From assembly GCA_002197995.1 (NCBI GenBank), contig NGZR01000001.1, forward strand, positions 10,230,001 to 10,294,000: DNA of 64,000 nucleotides, written 5' to 3'. The position numbers and the translations under genes are program-made. Source of the DNA: Gaeumannomyces sp. JS-464. Lineage: Eukaryota; Ascomycota; Sordariomycetes; Magnaporthales; Magnaporthaceae. Position 1 is the first letter of the stretch. Each line of letters begins with the position of its first letter. Shown in pieces: positions 57,007-64,000 of the stretch. The notes below the pieces were generated by a model. It was given only the letters and a program-made list of their open reading frames with translations, did not search any database and was not told the DNA's origin.

Positions 57007-57269
57007 GATGGTTGTTGCGGGCGTGGTTGTGATGGGGGTTGTGGGAAATCAAATTTGTTGGCCGAAAATGAGAGATATTGGACGCACAAAACATACAAAA
57101 GTTGCCACAGTCCCAGGCTAAAACTGGCAACCTCTCAGCATTTGCTCACTTCCTGATCACTTGGGCTACCTCGTTGGATGTTCCCGGCCGTCCGAATGTT
57201 TCCGATAGCTCTTCTACAGGTTAATGTACCAAGCCCCAGTTACAGCACTCCTCAGACAATACCTCCCTT

Positions 57270-58423
57270 TTACCCAGATATCAGGCAGTTCCTCAAGCCC
57301 TTGATGTTCTCGTGATTCGCTTTGCAGCAGCCGCCAACCAGAAACGAGGTGAATACCCCTCTACCCTTCGCCCCCAGAACTATCTCTGCGAGTCTAACCT
57401 CCCATGGAACCTGTGTTTCGTTAGCAAGATGTGTGAGCAACCCATGAAGGCACTCACTTTGGGTAGTCCGTCGCTCTCGGGCCGTGCAGGCATCTCCCAT
57501 ATCATCGTTGTCGTGTTGTATACCTCGCCGTTAGTACCATCCGGATAGAGCACCAAGGCGGGCGCCTCCTTGACCGCTCCTCGCCGTATTTGCCCCGTGA
57601 CCGCGTCCTCGAATCTCCTGATCAGCCCCTCGAGCTTGTGGAGCTTAGTGCAGTTGATCCCGATCCCCCACGGTCTGCTGCGGGTCTCGTCCAGCGCTGC
57701 GGCGTCCTCGGCCAAAGGCTCAAGCATGGCCTCAACGGCCTGCTCCACGGTGCTCCCGTCCGGAAGCTTCTCGTCGTCGCCAGGGAAGACGCAGGCGATC
57801 CAGAGCCTTTCGGGAAACGCTCCGCCAGGGAAAGTAGTGCCTGGCTGCGCTGCTGACACGAACGCCTTCCTGACAGCCCGAATCTCATCCAGCCGCGGCA
57901 GCGTCTCGAACGCAACGTACTGCAGCCGGCGACGAGGCCCAGCAGGGGACGGCGACACCAGGAAGGACTCGTCATACAGTCGCAAGCGCTTGAGGTGCCA
58001 CGCCGTCAGCGCCGCCTCGCCATCGTGCGCGCCGTCGTACCGCCCCGAGTACTCCTGCCCAGGCACCATGCAGGCGCCGTAGGGCCCGCAGCTGAGCGCC
58101 AGCGCCGCGCCGGTACTACTAGCAGCCTGCTCAGCTACGTCGACGGCCGTCTTGAGGAAGGGTGTGACGGCGGAGGCGGGGATGCCGGTCGGGAAGTCGG
58201 GCGTCTGCGTGCCGGCGAACCCCTCGAGCGAGACCTGGTATGTAGCCGTCAGCACGACGTCGGCGCCCGCGGCCGCAAAGTCGCGCTGGCAGGACAGCAG
58301 CGTGGAAGCGTCCGACACCAGCGGGTCCGAGGACCAGAGCGGCCGCGAATGGTCAAACTTGACGCCGTACTTGTCCTCCAGAGAGGTGCCCAGGCCGCCG
58401 TCGAGGATTTTAATGGTTGTCAT
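57270..58423 (-). CDS. Homocysteine S-methyltransferase
   Basis: Exons 58423-57458 and 57410-57270 flank a 47-nt intron with GTGAGT donor, GCTAACG branch and CACAG acceptor; 368 aa, frame intact. The start MTTIKILDGGLGTSLEDKYG holds the DGGxGT opening of the family. Further motifs are DVVLTATYQVSLEGF, LALSCGPYGA, YVAFETLPRLDEI and GIGINCTKLHKL. The C-terminal exon supplies FLVGGCCKANHENIKGLR. Cys in GINC and the Cys pair in GGCC are the zinc ligands. The enzyme transfers methyl from S-methylmethionine or S-adenosylmethionine to homocysteine, giving methionine. The in-frame upstream ATG (58480) adds 19 residues and is less likely. The closest yeast relatives are Mht1 and Sam4. Confidence 0.9.
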
Positions 58424-58724
58424 TTTCTTTTTTTCCCTCGGATTCCGGTCATGTGGATGGACAGACGTTTGGAATGTCACCCGTGGTTTCTAGCGCGCAA
58501 TCTGGCCCGGCGCTCGGCATCGCTGTGTTTTAGCGAACCATGACCCCTGTCCGATCTCGGAGAGCCAAGCGGGCTTCGTTTTCTCCGTCAACCCGTGCAA
58601 TCCCCAAGTCCGAAAAGAAAAAAAGACACAAAGTTCTATCACGGATACCTATCTAGCACTATCAAGGGCGCACGCAGCTTGCTCAACAACTGCACTCATA
58701 CAGGTGATGGACTCTTTCGGTGTC
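58424..58724. other. Intergenic region
   Basis: The promoter of the homocysteine methyltransferase gene and 3' flank of the arylsulfotransferase-like gene. Nothing else is seen in these 301 bp. Confidence 0.55.
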
Positions 58725-60360
58725 TTACACCATGGCCCTGTCGACAGTCAGAGTTACGACCCCTGAACGGCCAATGACGCTCCCAGAACCATCAAGAGCC
58801 TCGGCAACAAAGCAGGTGTAGCTTCCACCAGAAACGCTCAGGCGCGTCTCGAACGATCTCTTCACCACCTCGCCCAGGAGAGATCCGGTGGCGTTGGCCG
58901 CACCAAAAGCTGGCTTGCTGGCCGACCCGTAGAACCGCCATGCGCGCGTCGACGTGTCTCCATTCCACGACGCGTACACCGTAATGTTCCCAGTGGCGTC
59001 GGGGGCCTCCAGCGCCGCGATGGCCGGGATTTCGATCGGCTGGTCCTCCCACTCGAAGCGATACGCCCTGTAGCTCATCGCCATGGTCGCCCGGCGCCCC
59101 GAGTCGAGGAAGGCGTTAAAAATGGGATTCCCCTCAGAATCGAACTCGGTCACGGCGCCCGCCTGGCCCCAGTTGACAAAATGGTTGCCATTGGCCAGGA
59201 TTTGGTGGCTGCCTTGCGAGCGCGCGACCAGCCGGTTCGGCGACCTCAGGGTCTGCACCTCCTCCACCGTTCCGGTGCCGTGGTTGAGGCGCAGCACGCG
59301 GGCGCGCGACGCGTCGGTGTCCTGGGACGGATCGGGGCCCCGGCGCTGTTATCGAACATGGACACAAGCTCAGTATCGCCGGACCGCGAGACGAAGCGGG
59401 CGTCGCGCTGATAGCCGAAGCGGGCCGAGTCGGGATGCAAAAGTTGGAGCCAGTGCCGCCGAGCTGCCACATCAAGGAGCGGTCGCGGCCGGATATCTTA
59501 TACAAGGTCAGGGTATTGCGGCCCGAGACGAGGTATTTGCCCTGGTCATCTTTGTCGACGCTGTTGATGTGGATGTAGTCCCATGAGTCGACGGCGCTGT
59601 TGCCCGTGATAGGAACTCTGCTGTCTTTGAGACGTTAGCGTTGAACATCGGGCGTAGGAGCTACATGAAGGCTTACCGGCAGGGCTAGAAAAGTCCAAAG
59701 AATGCGCCTCAAAAAGGACATTGCCAGTCTGGATGTCGACCTCTGGGCGAAAGTCAGATCTTGCATCAATAGTACGTCTAGGAGTCAAGGTACCTTGAAA
59801 GATGGACTCTAAAAGCCATGTCTGGTTCTCCCTGCCACCAAAAGGCGTCAGATCGTACAGCATGGGATGGTAGCTGATGACGAGGGCTGTCTTCTCGTCC
59901 ACAACCTCGACCTCGTGGGGGTCTAGAATCAACGGCGAGCGGGTTGATATCTGCTTGAACGCCCGGTAGGACTGGTCCAACAGCACAGGAGCACCGAGGC
60001 CGCGCCCCTGGCCGGGTATGTTGCATCCCAGGAACGCCTGCAGCACGGGCTTGCCGCCGTAGCGCGTAGGCTTGAAGCACGCAGCCTGCCCTGCGAGTGC
60101 CCCTGACATGCCCGACCACACGAGGTTGCCGTCGTTGCGTAGGATGTACGCGCTCGGCTGCTCGGGGAATATGCTTGGGTCCGGGCCGCCACCGTATGGG
60201 GCCACGAAGATGTAGCCCGGGGATACGGCGGTCGTCGCGGGATGGTGATGTTGAGCTGCGGAGGCGCCAGGTCCGGCCGTGATCGGTACTGAAGGTCTGC
60301 CAGGGCGCCGCCGGCAAGGCCAAGCAGGGTGCTGGCGAGAAGGGGAGCGAGAGTGCGCAT
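58725..60360 (-). CDS. Arylsulfotransferase-like secreted protein
   Basis: Exons 60360-59794, 59742-59677 and 59624-58725, with GTACCT and GTAAGC donors and CTGAC and CTAAC branch sites; about 511 aa. The start is a signal peptide (MRTLAPLLASTLLGLAGGALA). The rest matches the fungal arylsulfotransferase (ASST) family of beta-propellers: SAYILRNDGNLVWSGMSGAL, PHEVEVVDEKTALVISYHPM, DSWDYIHINSVDKDDQGKYL, GRDRSLMWQLGGTGSNF and RSQGSHQILANGNHFVNWGQ. The family is named from bacterial enzymes that move sulfate between phenols; activity in fungi is not shown. Frame breaks near 60239 (C run), 59439 (T run) and 59338 (G run on the coding strand) each fit one missing base. Secretion is likely. Confidence 0.85.
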
Positions 60361-61454
60361 TTTGGAAGAGTGTATCCAAGACTGACTGTGCTCCTGGTGG
60401 TCCTGCTGGCTTGGGACAGCGGAACTGAGATCATCGAGGGCTAGCAGGCGCCGAATTTATATCCATATGCCTCCCATATCGTTCCCTTTGTGCTGGTGCA
60501 TCATCCCGAGATATTTGGTGAATTCGGGAACCCAAGGCGCACTTCTCCTTTAGTGCTGACTTCATCCCCAGCTCGTAAAGTTGAATCTTGCTGCCAAGGC
60601 ACCAGTCCCAAGAAGGGCAACAGTCCGCGTGTTCAAGAAGCCCAAATGTCAGACTGAACTCGTCGAAGCTATTGTTTTCCAATTCGGGTGCGGTTTGCCC
60701 CCAAGGTGCGCAAACTGAGGCATGTGGCTCGGTCAGCCCGGAATTGCAAAGCCGGAAAGCAAGCAACTTGCAGGAGAAAATGAAATGACAGGGAGAAAGA
60801 ACAAAGCCGCCGCCACCGTAGCCCCCCATCTTGACTAATACGGCGTCGCCTGCGCCGTCGAACTGGCCGAGGAGGTCCGGACGGGCAGGGCCGGTGGCAG
60901 CAGGGCCAAGGCGGGCAGCGCCAGGGGGTAGGACCGGAGTCGGGGCAAGGCCAGAGGCGCCAGAGGCGTCGCAGGAGATGCCGCGGAGGAGCGATGGGAG
61001 CTGACTGGGCCATCAGCAGCGCTAATTATCCGATGGGTCCCGGAGGGCGCGCAGCAGGTTGCGCACATAAATGGCACCCCGCCCGGCGCGGCGGGCTGGG
61101 CGAGGCTGGGGCACCACCGCCCAGATCTACTCCGCCCACCAGTCTTTAAGGCGGGGGCCAAGGTGCGTCTCCTTGCGTATCCACGCCCAAGTCTGGGTGA
61201 CGACCATGGCCCACAGCAGAGTCAAGGGGACTGCAGGTGCTGGCTTCCGAATGGGGACTTTCTATTCAGGGGCAGGAACTGGCCGAAAAGCCATCCATTC
61301 GAGGCGGACAGCCCAACTCCTGCTTTTATGGAAGCGCCAGATTTTCGGAAAGAATTGGGGTAGCGGCAATGGTAGATTCTACCTTTGCCCTACTCTGACT
61401 TCTCTTTGACCCGCCCCGTGCTACCAGCGCCCATCCAACATCTCACCAGTCACC
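60361..61454. other. Intergenic region, 1.1 kb
   Basis: The divergent promoter between the arylsulfotransferase-like gene and a small Cys gene. TATAAAT on the minus strand at 60455-60461 serves the former (95 bp from its ATG). No other gene is supported. Confidence 0.55.
60455..60461 (-). promoter_or_regulatory. TATA box of arylsulfotransferase-like gene
   Basis: TATAAAT on the minus strand, 95 bp upstream of the ATG at 60360. Confidence 0.5.
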
Positions 61455-61859
61455 ATGAGTGGCCACATAAGCAAGCTCTCCCGCAAGCAGGGGCGCAAGG
61501 AGGCTCCGCCGAGCTACGAGGAGGTTATATGGTCCGCGGCCGTGAGGGAGAACCCATTCTGTCGCGTCCAAAACAGCCCACGGCCCGAATATCCCGGTAA
61601 GGATGGTTCTTATGGCGCCCTGTGCCGACAATAATGCATGCAGCAAAGTTAATTGGGTATCGCGCCTACCCGTATCTGAAGATCATGTGTCCTGGAGGTA
61701 CGAGTGGTGCCTTTTGCTCGACCCGGACACCTACAGCGTCACCCGGAGCTGGAGAACATGTCCTGGTGCAGATCTCCAGGCTGCGAAAACTACTGCCGGT
61801 CCGAGAGGAGGTTCAGGAAGCCAGGTTGGGAAGATCACAGCAGGCAGAGAGCTGCGTAG
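61455..61859 (+). CDS. Candidate small Cys-containing protein (106 aa)
   Basis: Exons 61455-61596 and 61682-61859 flank an 85-nt intron (GTAAGG donor, AAG acceptor). The start CACCATGAGT gives MSGHISKLSRKQGRKEAPPS, then YEEVIWSAAVRENPFCRVQN. Exon 2 continues DHVSWRYEWCLLLDPDTYSV and, after a frame break near 61739 that fits one missing C in a CC pair, HPELENMSWCRSPGCENYC. The Cys-rich end (WCRSPGCENYC) and the conserved-looking charged segments suggest a real protein, but no family is recognised and no signal peptide is present. The APPSYEEV stretch recalls a PPxY-type binding motif, though the match is not exact. The 3' end could lie later if further splicing occurs. Confidence 0.45.
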
Positions 61860-62120
61860 GGCTGTTTGACAACGGGCAAGAGGCCTGTCATGTCCAGGGG
61901 TTCAGGGGCAGGGGCTGAGCCTGTACCGTGCTGGCTCGACACCTGTTGGGATATCAGAGCGACGGCAAGTTACTTGAAGACAACTTGCGAGATGAGTAGA
62001 GCATAACGCGAGAGACTGGTATGAAAGCGAGAGAAACGCCTAAATACAAAGAAACATTCCACTTCATGAACTCCCATTCTCAGCCGATCTGATGCCCACG
62101 CCCGAGACGCTTCCGCAAGT

Positions 62121-62915
62121 TCAAGGTGAGCCGTTAGTGTCCCAAGACTCGCCATGCTTCTTTTTGACGTGCCTTTTACAGTTGTCCGGTCTTGTAAATA
62201 ATTTCTGGCACCCTGTATATGGACATCTGTACGACAATCGTTCGTCCTTGCTCTTATGGTTGGCATCGCAGTGACGGTCGCGATCTTTCCGTGACGCAAA
62301 CTTGGCCTTGCAGTCGGGGCAACAAATCGGCCTGGAATGGAACTTCATATGTTTACTGGGCGGATGCGTCAACGTTAGCAGACGAGCTCCCAGGGAGGTG
62401 TGAATGCAGACTTGCTTTAATTCGCCAATGCTTTTGATGTCCGTTCGATCGCAGAATCTACAGGAAAGCAGGGATGGCGCATCGGGACTGTGATGATAGC
62501 TGACTGGGCTCATGGATGATATAGAAGAAGCCGGTCCTAGAGAGGCCGAGGTGGTAGAACCTCTCCAGTCACTCAGCCCGGGGCTGTTCATCGCGTCCCA
62601 GCGGTCCGGCTGGTCGTGAAACTTTGAGGTGGCCAAGGCGTAGTTGTCACTGGCCGTGTCTGGAAAAGTCTGCTCGTGATTCACGGGCTCAGGGGTGCCG
62701 GGGCTCAAATTTGGAGTCTCAACGGTGACCTGGGGAACCAGAGTATTTGAGGGAAAGGCTGAACCGTTAACATTTACCGGGGAAGGGGAAACAACATCAT
62801 CAGAGGGAGGTAGATGCTGTAAAGGTCCAAACAAATCCAGACGCAGTAGTCGAGGGTCGATGTGACCAGCGTCCGGGTTGTATCCGGTCCCGTGGTAGCC
62901 TGGTAAGTATTCCAT
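62121..62915 (-). CDS. C2H2 zinc-finger protein
   Basis: The model joins 62915-62416 to 62355-62121 across a 60-nt intron that uses a GC donor (AA|GCAAGT), a CTAAC branch and a CCCAG acceptor; 244 aa. The N-terminal two-thirds is Ser/Pro-rich (MEYLPGYHGTGYNP onward) and likely disordered. Splicing brings CRFCDRTDIKSIGEL next to KHMKFH to complete a first finger; two more follow, CPDCKAKFASRKDRDRH and CPYTGCQKLFTRPDNCKRH. The unspliced frame is also open, but it puts 20 extra residues inside the first finger. A DNA-binding transcriptional role is likely; targets are unknown. The TRPDNCKRHVKKKHG end matches fungal C2H2 regulators. Confidence 0.8.
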   Translation of the reverse strand: MEYLPGYHGTGYNPDAGHIDPRLLRLDLFGPLQHLPPSDDVVSPSPVNVNGSAFPSNTLVPQVTVETPNLSPGTPEPVNHEQTFPDTASDNYALATSKFHDQPDRWDAMNSPGLSDWRGSTTSASLGPASSISSMSPVSYHHSPDAPSLLSCRFCDRTDIKSIGELKQVCIHTSLGARLLTLTHPPSKHMKFHSRPICCPDCKAKFASRKDRDRHCDANHKSKDERLSYRCPYTGCQKLFTRPDNCKRHVKKKHGESWDTNGSP

Positions 62916-64000
62916 GGTCCGTGGAAACCTTTGTTTTTCCTGACAGTGTTTGCTGCCTCGGGTCGTTTGGTATGAATTTGTCGACTTTGATATTCGCTTG
63001 GATGCTGTGAGTTGTGAATTTTGGGAGACGCGCGGGTTCGCCGTCGGAACGGAACCTTTTTTGGACGATATTCAGGTCCAAGAGCCTGTCCGGGCACCGC
63101 GCAAGAGCTATCAGCCTCAGTATTAAGGGCGCTGATCCGCAGAAGGGGCGTCAACTTACAAAACAAAACCATCGACTACGTTGCCCTGCTCCCAGTGACA
63201 ACACACGGCTTCGCGTGAAAGACCTGCAGCAAAGGGCCGCCATCGCATCCACTGGAACCCTCCGCCGGAGAAAACGGTCATTCGTCACGGCGAAAGATTG
63301 GCTGGTTGGCGTTAGCGGAAGACTTGGCTGGAGAGTTCAGAAGAGAAGGCTTACCGCATGGATTTGGCGGCCCAAAGATTTCGATCTTGAGGATAGTTGA
63401 CGCTGGGAGCAGGAGAGCGTTCTAGGAAGGGAATATGACGTAAGGAAAACAAGCCAAAAACCTCAAAGTGACAACGAAAAGTCTGGACTGCATATTGGCG
63501 GTGGAAAGGCGGGGGTGCAAGGAAAAAAACAAATCCAAAAGAAGATACAGGCGTGGGTGTTTTCTTCCCGAAGTAATCCTTTTTTTTTATATGATTTTAT
63601 TAGCTCCCCGGCTCGAAGGAGTAAAAAGGGCATGCGTGTAAACGAGTGGACGCTGAGCTGGGGAGAGGCAGTGTGAGAAAGGGGTGCTGTGGGCGGTCCA
63701 ATAGCAACTTTGCCCATGCGGGCGATGAAGGGTGCCAGTGGTAAATCAGCATGCAGCTCGTCCTAGGCCCTGAGGCCGAGAAAAGTGCGGGGCAGTGGTG
63801 GATGGTTGTGAGTGATCATGTCGCGAATCGATCACGTGGCCAAGGCGTGGTGTTTGCTGATGTCAGTCCCTTCTTGTTGTTGGGTGTTGCGAGGCATCTA
63901 GTCTCGGCGATGCCGCGCCGTCTTGGCCTGGCCGGGCCCCGTATTAGGGCTGAGCCGCAGCGTGTCGGCAAGGTTCCCCAGGGCAATGTGAGTGCCTGGG
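62916..64000. other. Intergenic region to window end
   Basis: The C2H2 gene promoter and about 1 kb more. Frames of 128-132 codons lack protein features. I see no gene start before the window ends. Confidence 0.5.

Noticed and set aside
8006..61859. Programmed frameshifting as a genome-wide mechanism
   Set aside because: The breaks go in both directions, fall in different run types and lack a common slippery site or downstream structure. Assembly error explains them more simply.
1..64000. A secondary-metabolite gene cluster (MFS, MDR reductase, SnoaL, Zn2Cys6)
   Set aside because: No polyketide synthase, peptide synthetase or terpene synthase is present, and these genes are spread over 40 kb among housekeeping genes.

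Overview
The window is nuclear DNA from a filamentous ascomycete (Pezizomycotina, most likely a sordariomycete). Evidence: short introns of about 47-120 nt with GT(R)AGT donors, CTAAC/CTGAC branch sites and AG acceptors; GC-rich genes separated by 0.3-2.3 kb; and gene families typical of that group (Clr5-ankyrin proteins, a secreted SET-domain protein, Zn2Cys6 and C2H2 regulators, Cys-rich secreted proteins). No rRNA, tRNA, CRISPR array or intact transposon was recognised.

Layout. 1-3327 (-): Clr5/ankyrin protein running off the left edge. 4159-4470 (+): candidate small CxC protein. 4591-6074 (-): BNR-repeat protein. 8006-9748 (+): MFS sugar/quinate-type permease. 12078-12667 (+): secreted protein. 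14861-17164 (+): OPT oligopeptide transporter. 17995-18726 (+): GNAT acetyltransferase. 18966-19466 (-): conserved small protein. 19913-20630 (+): Tim17/22/23-type membrane protein. 22188-23794 (+): mitochondrial proline dehydrogenase. 24063-24884 (-): KEOPS subunit Cgi121. 25538-28442 (-): Zn2Cys6 regulator. 29838-31063 (-): MDR oxidoreductase. 31999-33230 (-): GPI-anchored Cys/Ser-rich wall protein. 34122-35369 (-): protein-kinase-like protein. 35933-37921 (-): Ted1/Cdc1-type metallophosphoesterase. 38849-39951 (-): unknown protein with a 107-bp tandem duplication. 40847-42558 (+): Tim50. 43778-44328 (+): Cys-rich secreted protein. 44660-45747 (-): double SnoaL-like protein. 47008-48503 (-): secreted SET protein. 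49528-50931 (+): single-pass membrane protein. 52371-53460 (+): secreted protein with repeated Lys-Arg sites. 53808-57006 (-): tandem paralogue pair, one copy carrying stops. 57270-58423 (-): homocysteine S-methyltransferase. 58725-60360 (-): arylsulfotransferase-like secreted protein. 61455-61859 (+): small Cys protein. 62121-62915 (-): C2H2 protein.

The genes do not form one pathway or a secondary-metabolite cluster. Housekeeping genes (Tim50, Cgi121, proline dehydrogenase, Ted1-like) alternate with secreted, wall and transport genes.

Two points affect the whole annotation. First, about 30 single-base frame breaks occur, and nearly all are explained by one base too few or too many in a short mononucleotide run. 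They hit essential genes too (Tim50, proline dehydrogenase), so assembly error is the simplest reading, and gene spans are given across the breaks. Second, the most interesting locus is 52371-53460: a secreted precursor with several Lys-Arg/Arg-Arg sites, two near-identical segments each ending at a Lys-Arg, and an acidic 10-residue repeat, resembling Kex2-processed repeat precursors.
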